A DNA stretch of 64,000 bases from an uncultured Collinsella sp. (GTDB taxonomy: Bacteria > Actinomycetota > Coriobacteriia > Coriobacteriales > Coriobacteriaceae), in the NCBI GenBank assembly GCA_902491765.1, contig CABUIY010000003.1, positions 62,001 through 126,000 of the forward strand, written 5' to 3'. Below are positions 28,901 through 37,292 of this stretch, piece after piece. Positions within the stretch are counted from its first letter, which is position 1. The number at the start of each line of letters is the position of its first letter. Made by a program: the position numbers and the translations under genes. The notes beneath the pieces are model-generated. The model made no database searches, was not told the origin of the DNA, and saw only the letters and a program-made list of their open reading frames with translations.

Positions 28901-29278
28901 CTGGGCGTTGTCGCGGACCGTCTGCTTTTCGGTATAGGGGGCAACCGCCGTGTCGTAGTCGGACTTGGCTTCTGCCTCGGCAGCCTTTGCGGCGTCGATT
29001 GCGGCCTGCAAGTCGGCAATTTTCTGGGCGTTCGTCTTTACTGCGGAGCCTGCCGCCTCGCCGGCGTGGACAGCAAGCGGCGACATGATCGCGTCATGTG
29101 CCGTGGTATCACTTGCATCGTTGGCAAATGCCGAGAACGGCGCGAGCAGCGTCGAGCCAGTCATAGCGATGGTGGTGGCTGCGGTGACGGCGAGTCGCGC
29201 GGTCTTGTGACCCGCGAATGCGCGATGGGGCTCGGCGCCGCCTGAGACTTCCAAGTGTTTAGGTGCGTACTTTGCCAT
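25943..29278 (-). CDS. LPxTG cell-wall protein with coiled coils and a CAP/SCP-like domain
   Basis: 1111 aa from the ATG at 29276-29278 (GGGAGAAGA upstream on the reverse strand). The signal peptide ends near AFANDAS (about residue 55). Residues about 60-470 and 660-1040 are long Ala/Lys/Gln/Glu-rich heptad arrays, i.e. extended coiled coils. Between them, about 490-655, is a CAP/SCP-like domain with HSDYAGFENAAWNFSTKENI and GVGFGTVGHYLNIV. The C-terminus has sortase signal LPTTG near 1074, a hydrophobic helix and KKRRQE. The layout matches SEC10/PgrA-type surface exclusion proteins, but the stalks here are very long. The role is probably adhesion or surface shielding. It is a single gene with its own terminator. 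Confidence 0.85.
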   Translation of the reverse strand: MAKYAPKHLEVSGGAEPHRAFAGHKTARLAVTAATTIAMTGSTLLAPFSAFANDASDTTAHDAIMSPLAVHAGEAAGSAVKTNAQKIADLQAAIDAAKAAEAEAKSDYDTAVAPYTEKQTVRDNAQTAYDASVSDNSQAEAAARAEYARQLDESVKAANSASATLKDAQSKLDTAKADAESKTKALDSAKQAAADARAKLEEAQKAAANATPEEIKAAEQSAADAQKVLDQAKAAKTAADSALADAQQARSAAQSAYNEASGTLASAQQAKTAADGKVVAAQAAYDSAQADLAAAKAGAEGPEYAAAQAKVDTARSALDQAKQQQAAAEAGLSQANSDVASKQDALTGAESELEAKKQTVAAAENDVTAAQTKADAARSELTSAKQAHATELEKAKAAQKQVDQAKAEKEQADKALKTAKANQAAADQAVIDAQKAYDTCKAATDKATTAEAQSVIGFYQFIGANDAANIIYRQSDKNPTTIGDKKDGTSLDNAKLSFGKLREINEYRKSVGLSELKVTAEQMAIAQSDSNYSDATKGHSDYAGFENAAWNFSTKENIAHQWVDGEKKIFDDAAAKAGLGNVAPKDAWKTFWSHGTEFGAQGVGFGTVGHYLNIVQPNAKTMGYGINSRGTLWPYVFVLEIDNNYGSYEKEYSIDELENLFDQYQLSLSKASEKLAAAKTDLEQKRSTAASKANAVKVAETLVAQKQEGVDTANSNLAAKNDSVASAAAAVALAEQNLAKANGKVTEAEDQVKAAQSNVATAEQVVNQKRAELKASQEQAAQSQKKVDDAKAETLVKQQALQDAKKELAKYSADVAAAQEKADKAHQTLDEATAAQTSAQSALEKAERDAAAKKQALDTAKDNAEAKAATAEHAASDLTTAKNDFASKKAHADALSNAANNLTAAKAAKKDADAAVTEAGVALGAANDAIANAEQAIENSQAASDAAVATLGKLKSINVENGIATGSDANANDTLNALFAKCVAAKQAEHNAKAALDAAQADLDAATPAYTAALNAYNEAKAKRVAAEQALKDEIARQEQEAAKAEQAKITQAAAKPAAGKPSTGNAKTAANSALPTTGDNAALTGETFVIEGVVLVAAGVFLTDKKRRQE

Positions 29279-29419
29279 TTCTTCTCCCAATCGTTGAAGG
29301 GGTACCTATGACAATTCGTACGTTACGACCGCCGAAAGGGTTTCTGTTGCGCAACATTGGCAAGAAAAAATCGACACACTTGAGTCACATTTATGAGTCG
29401 AAGTTCTCGGCAAGCTAAT

Positions 29420-29476
29420 GTCTCGTTCTGTAACATCTAGCAGCAAATATGACCTCTAACCGTTACAGATCGAGAC
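29420..29476. repeat. Single 57-nt palindrome
   Basis: Arms GTCTCGTTCTGTAAC and GTTACAGATCGAGAC. It lies between the surface-protein gene's promoter side and the kinase stop, 42 bp after the kinase gene ends. Confidence 0.9.
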
Positions 29477-29518
29477 AATTGCCGGGGAGGGGTCCCGTCA
29501 CGGCAAGACGCCCGCTGC

Positions 29519-31603
29519 CTAGATACAGAACCCGGGGATCACACAGGTTAGCTTGTTTGGCTTTTCCGCAGGCGTTGCGTACGTAAAGACGTCGCCGTCG
29601 TGCCCCACGCGGTTCATATAGAGCGTGCCTTCGCTCTCCGATGTGTCGGGGCTCACCGTGCGCTCCCACCAACAGGTGTCCTTGCCCTTCCACTGGCGGA
29701 CCATCGTCTCGTTCGTGGAATACGGGCTCACCTTGAGCTCGCGGAAGAGCTGATACTCCTTGCCCTCGCCGTTGTAGATGTCTGCCAGGTAGTGATAGCC
29801 CTCGGTAAACGAATCGGGCGGTTGCGTACCGCACAGCTCGACCATGGCGGGCAGCCAAAGGGTTGCGGGCAACTCGCTCAGGCACGATGCGCTGTTGGCG
29901 GCGCCCACATTGTTCGAGACCTTCTTGACCCCTTTAATGAGTGCGCGCAACTCGTTGGGCAGCAGCTTAAGGCCGTCGCCGTCGAGCCATTCTCGCAGCT
30001 CGCAATCTGCCCAGCCGGCGCTCGGCGGTTCAGCCGCAGCGTTGCGCTCGGCAATACCCGCATCGAACAAAAACGTCAGTCCGGCCTTGCCCGTCCCGTC
30101 CAGAAGTTCATCGTGGCGGATGCCCACAAGCTGCGCGCCAACCTGCAGCCCGTTGGTGAGCGTGACACGCTTGGTACACGGATAGGGGATATGCCCATCG
30201 GCATCGAGCAGATGATAGCGCCTGGCAATCTCGCGTGCCTCGCTACGGGTCTCGGTGGCCTTAATCTTGAGCGAAATCTCCTGCAGCTGATCCCAGGTGT
30301 AGTCGTCAAGCGTACCGTGGATGCCGTCAAGGTAGTCGGGGATGCCAAAGCCATGGGTTGCCGCCCCGATAACGCTGAGCCCCGCAACGGCTGCGATAGC
30401 GCCGCCGATAATAAAGCGGCGGCGGGTCATGGCATCGTGGCGGGCCTGATTCAGGATCTCTCGTGCGCGCTCGCCGGCGACGTCGACCTTAAGGTGCGTG
30501 CCAGAATCGATATCAATTGCGGCCTCGTCTCCTGCACCTTCGCGGCCTTCGGATTCGGCGTCGGTGAGGTATGCCGAGAGCACCTCGAGCATCTGCTGCT
30601 CGGTGGGACGATCGCACTGCTCGACTGAGAGACCCTTCATGATGATCTGGACGAGCGCCTCATCGCCCTCGCAGCGCGGCTCGAGCGGTGCCGGCTTGGT
30701 CTTGGTCTTTACGAGATAGAACGAGCCGGTTGCAGCGGCGTCCGTCGACTCAAAGTCAAACGGTTTGCGACCGCTGTAGAGCTGGTACAGAATGCTCGAA
30801 AGCGCATAGACGTCGATTGCCGGCGAACGGCGAAGGGCCGCGATGCCTTCGATATCCTGCGTGAGCATCTCGGGCGCGGCGTATGCGGGCGTGGCAAAAC
30901 GCCAGATGTCGGCGCGCCGGGTGATCGTGTCGTCGCCGAGAGCCATGGTCGCGGAGCCCATGTCGATGAGGCAGGGGTCAAAGGAACAATCAGCAATCTG
31001 CTGCTCGAGCGTTCGGCTGGTGGTGCGGAACATGATATTGGCAGGCGACAGGTCGCGATGGATGACCGGATTCACGAGGCCTTGGGTCATCAAGAGCGCA
31101 CGAAGCACGGCGTTTCCGACGGCGGCGACCATCTGGGTGGTCAGCCCGCCCGAGGCGTCGTGCGGAAGCAGGGGCAGCGCCTGCTTGAGCGAGGTGCCCT
31201 CGACCCACTCCATGAGGATGAGAGGGTCATCCTCGCACGATCCGTAGCCATAGACGCGCGGAAATCCGCGCAGGTGCGAGACGGTACACAGATGACGGTA
31301 CTCCTCGAACAGCGCGGCGGTGCTGGCCAGGTGCGCTGCCGATTGCTCGGCGGAGCGGTCGGGGGCTTGGCCGGAAAGGATAGCGTTGTCCTTGAGCAGC
31401 TTGACGGCAAAGACCTCGCCGCTCGTGTTGGTCGCGCGCAGCACGTGCCCGATGTTGCCGTTGTTGCGGTGGGCCGTCTGGAGAATAAGCGTCATAAACC
31501 GACGTTTGGCGTCGTCCTCGGCGCTGGGGTCGACCGCCACGGCGGTATCGAACGTATCGAGACGGATGAGTTTGTCGCCATAGGCGCTATCGGTAGTATC
31601 CAT
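29519..31603 (-). CDS. Ser/Thr protein kinase with a C-terminal DUF6273-like domain
   Basis: 694 aa from the ATG at 31601-31603 (AAAGGAACGCC upstream). The kinase domain (about 15-330) has the ATP lysine in VFAVKLLKD, the catalytic HRDLSPANIMF, a DMG in place of DFG (CLIDMGSATMA), and AAPEM. A juxtamembrane tail is followed by one membrane helix near 395-415 (RRRFIIGGAIAAVAGLSVIG). The outer part ends in a domain with WADCELREWLDGDGLKLLPNEL and LPATLWLPAMVELCG, which resembles DUF6273. The membrane arrangement suggests an outside sensor coupled to a cytoplasmic kinase. The FHA-protein gene lies just upstream on the same strand, a likely substrate or partner. Confidence 0.85.
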   Translation of the reverse strand: MDTTDSAYGDKLIRLDTFDTAVAVDPSAEDDAKRRFMTLILQTAHRNNGNIGHVLRATNTSGEVFAVKLLKDNAILSGQAPDRSAEQSAAHLASTAALFEEYRHLCTVSHLRGFPRVYGYGSCEDDPLILMEWVEGTSLKQALPLLPHDASGGLTTQMVAAVGNAVLRALLMTQGLVNPVIHRDLSPANIMFRTTSRTLEQQIADCSFDPCLIDMGSATMALGDDTITRRADIWRFATPAYAAPEMLTQDIEGIAALRRSPAIDVYALSSILYQLYSGRKPFDFESTDAAATGSFYLVKTKTKPAPLEPRCEGDEALVQIIMKGLSVEQCDRPTEQQMLEVLSAYLTDAESEGREGAGDEAAIDIDSGTHLKVDVAGERAREILNQARHDAMTRRRFIIGGAIAAVAGLSVIGAATHGFGIPDYLDGIHGTLDDYTWDQLQEISLKIKATETRSEAREIARRYHLLDADGHIPYPCTKRVTLTNGLQVGAQLVGIRHDELLDGTGKAGLTFLFDAGIAERNAAAEPPSAGWADCELREWLDGDGLKLLPNELRALIKGVKKVSNNVGAANSASCLSELPATLWLPAMVELCGTQPPDSFTEGYHYLADIYNGEGKEYQLFRELKVSPYSTNETMVRQWKGKDTCWWERTVSPDTSESEGTLYMNRVGHDGDVFTYATPAEKPNKLTCVIPGFCI

Positions 31604-31741
31604 GGCGTTCCTTTGTCTGGCATGGGTTGCCGCACGTATACGCGAGCAGTGCGGATATCGGTAAAATACCATGATAGCCGCACTGCCCACGTATACCGCT
31701 GAGCATTGTCGTTTACGACGCAGAAGGTAGAAGACGAAAGA

Positions 31742-31772
31742 CGGACGGCGACCGTCTTCCGATCGCCGTCCG
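31742..31772 (-). terminator. Hairpin between the FHA and kinase genes
   Basis: GGACGGCGA pairs with TCGCCGTCC directly after the FHA-gene stop. On the reverse strand it is followed by GTCTTTCGTCTT, a weak T tract, so partial read-through into the kinase gene is possible. Confidence 0.55.
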
Positions 31773-31774
31773 CG

Positions 31775-32737
31775 CTAGTCCACAATGACAAGGAATGTCG
31801 TGTAGAGACCCAGATGGAGCCTGTCGCTGTTTTCGATTTCCACTGGGGGATAGATCTTGCCAGGCTCGCGTTGGTCGCGCGGCGGCTCAATCACAATATC
31901 GCCGTCACCCGCGCCCGATTCGAGCACTGTGCCGTTGGTCGACCCAAGGCCCTGGGCGTACCAGTGCTCACCCTCAAGCCAAATGCGAAGATGCTCGCGC
32001 GATGCGTCGGCGCCCACATCGGTGATGCTGGGCGAGGTTTTGGGCAAAGAACCAATCACGGTGCCGCGCGGATCGCGTGTGAGGGGATGGATTTGCATGC
32101 CGGCGCAGTTGTCGGCATGGGTCCTGAGCAGACCGAGGTTGGGGGCGACGGTGCGCGGCTGCTCCAGGCTGCTCATAAAGCCACGTCCGACGGTAGTTTC
32201 GGTGGTGCCAAAGTGCTCGCCCGTCTTGCTGTCGCAAAAGCGCTCGACGGTGGCCACGCCCTGAACGGGATCGGCGAGCGCCCCCGTTGCCACAAAGAGC
32301 ATAAGGTAAAGCGTGCTTTTCTCGCGCACGGCATTGCCGTCAAAGTTGTCGATGCGATTGAGGGCATTTGCATATAGGCGGCTGTCCAGCTTGTAGCTGG
32401 CGAGAGCCGACATCATTTCGTTGGCGGCCGGACCGCGATAGTGCTCGGCGATTGCCCGATAGGCGGACTCGCCGCCGCCGAGCTTGCTGCAGATTGCCGA
32501 GGAAAGGTTGAGCGTGGTGACGGTAAAGTCGCTGTAGATGGAGGGCGCGCACTGGTCAGGCTTGCGATGGACGATGTAACGGGTGAGATACGAGCGGTTG
32601 GAAGAGCATTTCTCGAGCAGGGTACTGCCGAGATAAGAGTTTCCATTGATGAGCATTCGGGCGATCTCGAGATGTTTAAGACCGCCGAACGAGCGAATAT
32701 CGTTATAGAGGACCGAGCAAGGCGTCTCTGCTGCCAC
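31775..32737 (-). CDS. FHA-domain protein
   Basis: 320 aa if it starts at the GTG at 32735-32737, which is preceded by AAAGGAGG seven bases upstream; an ATG 30 bp earlier lacks such a site. The N-terminal 200 residues are of unknown type. The C-terminal 100 residues form a forkhead-associated domain: TVIGSLP at its start, SREHLRI near the phosphothreonine pocket and GLGSTNGTVLE. FHA domains bind phosphothreonine, so it probably reads the activity of the kinase encoded next door. Confidence 0.8.
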   Translation of the reverse strand: MAAETPCSVLYNDIRSFGGLKHLEIARMLINGNSYLGSTLLEKCSSNRSYLTRYIVHRKPDQCAPSIYSDFTVTTLNLSSAICSKLGGGESAYRAIAEHYRGPAANEMMSALASYKLDSRLYANALNRIDNFDGNAVREKSTLYLMLFVATGALADPVQGVATVERFCDSKTGEHFGTTETTVGRGFMSSLEQPRTVAPNLGLLRTHADNCAGMQIHPLTRDPRGTVIGSLPKTSPSITDVGADASREHLRIWLEGEHWYAQGLGSTNGTVLESGAGDGDIVIEPPRDQREPGKIYPPVEIENSDRLHLGLYTTFLVIVD

Positions 32738-32916
32738 GGATACCTCCTTTGATTGCTTCCTAGCCAATATGGCGATAGGAATTAATGGCCCCCGGTGGGC
32801 GACGTATTAAATGGCTGCGCAATATATAGCGTAACCAAAGCAACATTATAGGCCACATGTTCGAAATTGCAGGAAGACTGAGAGATTTGGTTTGGACTGG
32901 ACGGAAATCCCCCTCT

Positions 32917-33054
32917 GTCTTGATCTATAACAATTAGGGCCGATTTTACTCGTTAACTGTTACAGATTGAGACGTTTGTGAGCCGTGTCGACCGTTTGTC
33001 TCGATCTGTAACACGTAGAGGAAGATTCGCCCTGCATCTGTTACAGATTGACAC
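32917..33054. repeat. Pair of 57-nt palindromes, 81-bp period
   Basis: Copies at 32917-32973 and 32998-33054 with a 24-nt spacer. Both right arms carry GATTG opposite GATC-type left arms, so each has one G:T pair. They occupy the gap between the divergent FHA and helicase genes. Confidence 0.9.
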
Positions 33055-33325
33055 AATCGGCCAGGCCCACCTCGTCCGCCTCGTCATCTGTGGTTTACGT
33101 GGGGGCATACGGAGTACGGGTATACTAACCGGCGGCGAATCTGCTCCATCGCTTAGAGCTGCTGCGTCTGGACGGCGCGTGATAGGGCTGCCAAAGCGAT
33201 CGCCAGCGTGCTGAGCAACGTCCTCTCTGTGCGCACCCGTTTTTGTATGTATTAGCGCACTACCAAGCACGCCAGCGCGGCCGCATGCCGTGCCCATAGC
33301 GCGTGCAGATAAGGAACAACAACAT
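33055..33325. other. Leader region of the DEAD-box helicase gene
   Basis: The rest of the 588-bp gap upstream of the helicase. CGGGTATACTAACC (33117-33130) could include a -10 box (TATACT). If so, the transcript would have a leader of about 200 nt, as is common for cold-regulated helicases. TGCGCACCCG then TTTTTG (33230-33246) could act as an attenuator. This is weak evidence. Confidence 0.3.
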
Positions 33326-35569
33326 ATGCGTAATTCTGTATCCGACGTCACCGACGCCGAGATTCTGGACGAGACCCGCGAGGCCATGACCCAGGCTGCC
33401 TTCGATGCCGCCGACGAGGCAAATGCTGCCCAGGCCGTCGAGTCCGCTACCGAGAGCCTGCCCGCCTTTGACGAGCTGGGGCTTTCCGACGAGGTGCTTC
33501 GTGCTATCGAGAGCCTGGGCTACACGGCGCCGACGCCCGTGCAGGCCGGCTCGATCCCCGTGGTGCTCGAGGGCCGCGACCTGCTTGCCGCCGCCCAGAC
33601 CGGCACCGGCAAGACGGCCGCCTTTTTGCTGCCGACCATGAACAATCTGGAGCACATCGCTCCGCCCAAGCCCGTGCGTGAGCGCGGCGGCCGCAACCGT
33701 CGTCGCGGCGCCAAGAAGCCCGAGGGCAACGGCCGTGGCCCCGTGATGCTCGTCATCACCCCCACGCGCGAGCTCGCCCAGCAGATCGACGAGGTCGCGA
33801 GCAAGATCGCCGACGTCACCGGCCATGTCGCCGTGACCGTCGTGGGTGGCGTGAGCTACAAGCCGCAGACCGCGGCACTCAAGTACGGCTGCGATATCCT
33901 GGTCGCCACGCCGGGCCGTCTGGTCGACCTGATCGAGCAGGGCGCCTGCCACCTGAACGAGGTCAAGGTGCTGGTGCTCGACGAGGCCGATCGCATGCTC
34001 GACATGGGCTTTTTGCCCGCCGTCCGCCGTATTGTGCGCGAGACGCCGGCCGAGCGCCAGACGCTGCTGTTCTCGGCGACCCTCGACGAGGAGGCCGTGG
34101 GCGAGATCACCGACCTGGTGAGCGACCCGGCCCGCGTGGAGATCGCGCCCGCCACGTCGACCGCCGACACCGTCGACCAGTTTGTGTTCCCGGTGTCCAT
34201 CGAGGCTAAGAACAACCTGCTGCCCGAGTTCCTCAAAAAGGAGGGCCCGGAGCGCACCATCGTCTTTATGCGTACCAAGCACCGCGCCGACAGCTGCTGC
34301 CGTCGTCTGGAGCGCAAGGGCATCAAGGCCGCCGCGATTCACGGCAACCGCAGCCAGGCCCAGCGCGAGCGCGCGCTTTCTGCCTTCCGCGACGGCACCG
34401 TCGACGTGCTGGTGGCAACCGATGTTCTCGCCCGCGGCATCGACATTAGCGACGTGCGCTACGTCGTGAACTTTGACGTGCCGGCCGAGCCGACCGACTA
34501 TATCCACCGCATTGGCCGTACGGGCCGCGCCGGCGAGCTGGGCTGGGCTATCACGTTTGTGACCGAGCAGGACGTCGATGAATTCTACGAGATCGAGAAG
34601 CTCATGGACAAGACGGCCGATATTTACGAAGCCGGCGACCTGCACGTGGGTCCCAACCCGCCTGCCGTTGACCCCGAGCGCGATCCTGCCGCCTTTAAGG
34701 TGAAGAAGAAGACCAAGCACGGCAAGTCCAAGAGCAAGAAGAAGCTTGAGCAGGCGCGTCGCGACGGCAAACGCAACGGCGACGATTACGGCGACGTGGC
34801 CGGTCGTTCCAACCGCGGTCGCGACGAGCGCCATGGCGATGGCGAGCGTCCGAGCCGTCCCAAGCGCAGCGGCAAGACCCGCGTGCGCGAGGGCGTTCAG
34901 GCTCGCGTGGACGAGGCCGTGGAGAGCGTGGCCCGCGAGGTTGCTGCTGAGGAGCGCGGCGGTGCTGTCGAGCAGACCCCGCGCGGCAACCGTGCCGAGC
35001 GTCGTGCCAAGCAGTTCCAGGGCGAGGCACATCGCCGCCGCCGCGAGGACGAGGATCGCGGTGGCCGTCGTCGTGTCGAGCGCGAGGACGAGGGCCGCGG
35101 TTCGCGCGGTGGCAAGCGCGGTTCGGGCGACCGCCGTCGTTCCGGTCGTGATGACGAGCGCGGCGGCCGTGACGAGCGTCGCGGCGGCGAGGGTCGTGGT
35201 GAGCGTGCTGCCCGTGGCGGTGAGTCCCGTGGCGGCAAGCGCTTTGAAGAGCGCGGTGGCCGCGGCGGCGAGCGTCACGAGGGTGCTCGCGGCAATGGTG
35301 GTCGCGGCGGCGCTGGTCGTTCTAACGAGTCGCGCGATCGTCGTGACCCGCGTGCCAGCCGCGATCGTCGCGATGACTGGCGCAACTACGATGACACCCG
35401 CGAGGAGCGTCGTGGCGGCTATCGTGGCGCTCGTGGCGGCAACCAGGCCGGCTCCCGTGGCGGCCGTGCCGGCGGTCGCGATAACCGTGGCAGCTATGGC
35501 AACAGCCGTGGCGGCAAGCGCGGCGGCAGCTCCCGTCGCCCCGGTGACGGCGGCGGCAAGCGCAAGTAA
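33326..35569 (+). CDS. DEAD-box RNA helicase with RG-rich tail
   Basis: 747 aa from the ATG at 33326 (AAGGAACAACAACAT upstream). Helicase motifs are all present: Q motif FDELGLSDEVLRAI, AQTGTGKT, PTRELAQQ, VLDEADRMLD, LFSAT, ARGIDI and HRIGRTGR, spanning about residues 45-420. From about 455 on, nearly 290 residues are Arg/Gly/Asp/Glu-rich with many RGG-like repeats, a disordered RNA-binding tail. It resembles CsdA/DeaD/RhlE proteins of ribosome assembly and cold growth. The tail is unusually long and is likely to promote condensation with RNA. Confidence 0.93.
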   Translation: MRNSVSDVTDAEILDETREAMTQAAFDAADEANAAQAVESATESLPAFDELGLSDEVLRAIESLGYTAPTPVQAGSIPVVLEGRDLLAAAQTGTGKTAAFLLPTMNNLEHIAPPKPVRERGGRNRRRGAKKPEGNGRGPVMLVITPTRELAQQIDEVASKIADVTGHVAVTVVGGVSYKPQTAALKYGCDILVATPGRLVDLIEQGACHLNEVKVLVLDEADRMLDMGFLPAVRRIVRETPAERQTLLFSATLDEEAVGEITDLVSDPARVEIAPATSTADTVDQFVFPVSIEAKNNLLPEFLKKEGPERTIVFMRTKHRADSCCRRLERKGIKAAAIHGNRSQAQRERALSAFRDGTVDVLVATDVLARGIDISDVRYVVNFDVPAEPTDYIHRIGRTGRAGELGWAITFVTEQDVDEFYEIEKLMDKTADIYEAGDLHVGPNPPAVDPERDPAAFKVKKKTKHGKSKSKKKLEQARRDGKRNGDDYGDVAGRSNRGRDERHGDGERPSRPKRSGKTRVREGVQARVDEAVESVAREVAAEERGGAVEQTPRGNRAERRAKQFQGEAHRRRREDEDRGGRRRVEREDEGRGSRGGKRGSGDRRRSGRDDERGGRDERRGGEGRGERAARGGESRGGKRFEERGGRGGERHEGARGNGGRGGAGRSNESRDRRDPRASRDRRDDWRNYDDTREERRGGYRGARGGNQAGSRGGRAGGRDNRGSYGNSRGGKRGGSSRRPGDGGGKRK

Positions 35570-35602
35570 CATACGCATCGCCCGCTAGGGCGAGGTGAAC
35601 CA

Positions 35603-35637
35603 AGGGCCCCGAGCAACTACGTTCGGGGCCCTTTTTG
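35603..35637 (+). terminator. Terminator after the helicase gene
   Basis: AGGGCCCCGA pairs with TTCGGGGCCCT and is followed by TTTTTG. Confidence 0.88.
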
Positions 35638-35745
35638 TTTGCCGTTTCCGATCGCTAGTTCAAATGTGATTTCCTCGGGAATGCATCTAGAGGATGCCGT
35701 GGACCTGTTTCCTGCCATGCGGCAATGGGTCCCATGGGGTGCGCC

Positions 35746-35978
35746 GTGCATTTTTTGGAGTATTCTGCAGTTCGAGTTGTCTGCATATGATTCGACGTCG
35801 CCAACGGTGGCCTTCGGATATCCCTGGCGAGCGTTCTGAGTCAGATTTCGCCGTTTTCCGGAGCAGGGGCGCGTCATTCTCGCCATGTCGGGACTTAGAA
35901 TGATACGGCGCCCTACAGTTTTGCCCACCCGCGGCGGTGCTGGCGTGGTCACGTTGCAGAATACTCCGTTTTTTGCAC
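35746..35978. repeat. 233-nt element with GAATACTCC inverted ends, copy 1
   Basis: Left end GTGCA then TTTTTTGGAGTATTCTGCA; right end TGCAGAATACTCC then GTTTTTTGCAC. The ends pair over about 24 bases. An element with the same ends and almost the same length lies at 49404-49637; the interiors look unrelated, but sequence just outside the right end is again similar. It lies in the 621-bp gap between the helicase and EFR1 genes. The rest of that gap has no convincing gene; the AT-rich part near 36020-36060 may hold the next promoter. Confidence 0.7.
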
Positions 35979-36190
35979 GGGCCAGGATGGGGTACCTGGG
36001 GAGAACACGGCGGTATCCCGTAAATATATACAATCTGTACCGTAATTTATACAAAACGAAGAGGCAGACAGCGTAGGGTGGGTGCATTGGGGTGCTTGGT
36101 GCATCAAAACGGGGACCCCACGTGCCGTATACTCTGGCTGGATGCGAAAGCGGCTTGACGCGTTGCCAGGCGTAGGGGGAGGGTGCCTCG

Positions 36191-36952
36191 ATGAGCGTAT
36201 TCGAAATTGTGTTTAGTCCGACGGGTGGAACGCGGAAGGTGTCTGGCCTTGTGGCCGGGGCACTGGGCAAGAATACCGTTACCGTCGATCTGACCGATAG
36301 CGGGCTAGATTTCAGCGCTGTCTCGATGACTGAGGACGACGTGGCCGTAATTTCTGTGCCGGCGTATGCCGGTAGAATCCCGGCTGTGGTGGCTGACCGG
36401 TTGGGCATGGTGCGCGGCAACGGGGCTCGGGCTGTTTTGGTTTGCGTATACGGAAACCGCGCGTTTGAGGACACGCTCGTAGAGCTGGAGGACGTTGCGA
36501 AGCATGCGGGATTCCGGGTGATCGCGGCAGTTGCGGCCATTGCAGAACATTCCATTGCGCGACAGTTTGCTGCCGGTCGTCCGGATGCGCAGGATGCGGC
36601 GCAGCTCGCAGAGTTTGCGCAGCAAATTCAGCAAAAGCTGTTGGCTGAGGATACATCCGAGCCCTCTATTCCCGGCAACCGTCCTTATAAACAAGCCGGA
36701 GGTCACCGCATGGCACCCGAGGCAACAGAGGATTGCGTCTCCTGCGGTGCATGCGCCGCGGCGTGCCCCGTTTGTGCTATCGACAAGGGTGACCCCAAAC
36801 GAGCAGCTGGCGAGGTGTGCATCTCCTGCATGCGCTGCATTGCCGTATGTCCGCGAGGCGCTCGTAAGCTTGATCCCAACAAGCTATCAGCTGTTTCCCA
36901 GATGCTGAGCAAGGTTTGCGTCGTGCGGAAGGAATGCGAGCTCTTCATCTAG
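36191..36952 (+). CDS. EFR1-type flavodoxin/ferredoxin fusion
   Basis: 253 aa. The N-terminal flavodoxin-like domain has the FMN phosphate loop FSPTGGTRKVS (residues 8-18) and VPAYAGRIPAV. The C-terminal part has two 4Fe-4S motifs, CVSCGACAAACPVCAI and CISCMRCIAVCPRGA. This is the architecture of EFR1-family ferrodoxins found widely in gut anaerobes, soluble electron carriers without a fixed partner. ATG at 36191 with GGGGGAGGGTGCCTCG upstream. The hydrogenase operon follows 340 bp downstream, but a strong palindrome separates them. Confidence 0.88.
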   Translation: MSVFEIVFSPTGGTRKVSGLVAGALGKNTVTVDLTDSGLDFSAVSMTEDDVAVISVPAYAGRIPAVVADRLGMVRGNGARAVLVCVYGNRAFEDTLVELEDVAKHAGFRVIAAVAAIAEHSIARQFAAGRPDAQDAAQLAEFAQQIQQKLLAEDTSEPSIPGNRPYKQAGGHRMAPEATEDCVSCGACAAACPVCAIDKGDPKRAAGEVCISCMRCIAVCPRGARKLDPNKLSAVSQMLSKVCVVRKECELFI

Positions 36953-37000
36953 CGCAAGTGAGATTGGTGTAAACAAACCTGGCCCTTTTGCACCAAAAAC

Positions 37001-37062
37001 GATCCGTTTTCCTCCATTCCCAAGGGATCATGTGATCCGAAGGGGACGGAGGAAAACGGATC
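37001..37062. repeat. 62-nt palindrome with a perfect 15-bp stem
   Basis: GATCCGTTTTCCTCC (37001-37015) pairs exactly with GGAGGAAAACGGATC (37048-37062); an inner GGATCATGTGATCC is nested. A solitary half appears at 43393-43414. It may end the EFR1 transcript, but there is no proper T tract on the plus strand. The rest of the gap to 37292 is AT-rich and presumably carries the hydrogenase promoter; no clean -35/-10 pair was found. Confidence 0.8.
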
Positions 37063-37292
37063 AAAAAGGAAAAATAGTAAGGCGCTCTTTTTCACATTGA
37101 ATATTGCAATTTGGTAACGCGTTTTATCAAATATGGCATTTATCTGCGGTAATATTCTATTTCACCGCTGAGGGTGACATTTTATACCGCCTGCCGAACC
37201 GTATGGAGACCTCACAACTTTTTAGGTCAGTGTTGTGCGTGTAGCAATTTCGCCCGGCCTCGCCTCCGGGCTGCCATGTGAGAGGGGATCTT

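Noticed and set aside
33055..33325. A riboswitch or cold-shock leader upstream of the helicase
   Set aside because: No known riboswitch core was seen and the promoter is uncertain; kept only as a leader note.
33260..35578. A 772-codon open frame antisense to the DEAD-box helicase
   Set aside because: Its Ala/Thr/Val-rich repeats are the mirror of the Arg/Gly repeats of the helicase tail; no domain or ribosome binding site.
35617..36555. 312-codon minus-strand frame across the gap before the EFR1 gene
   Set aside because: It overlaps most of the first half of the well-supported EFR1 gene and the 233-nt element; no recognisable domains.
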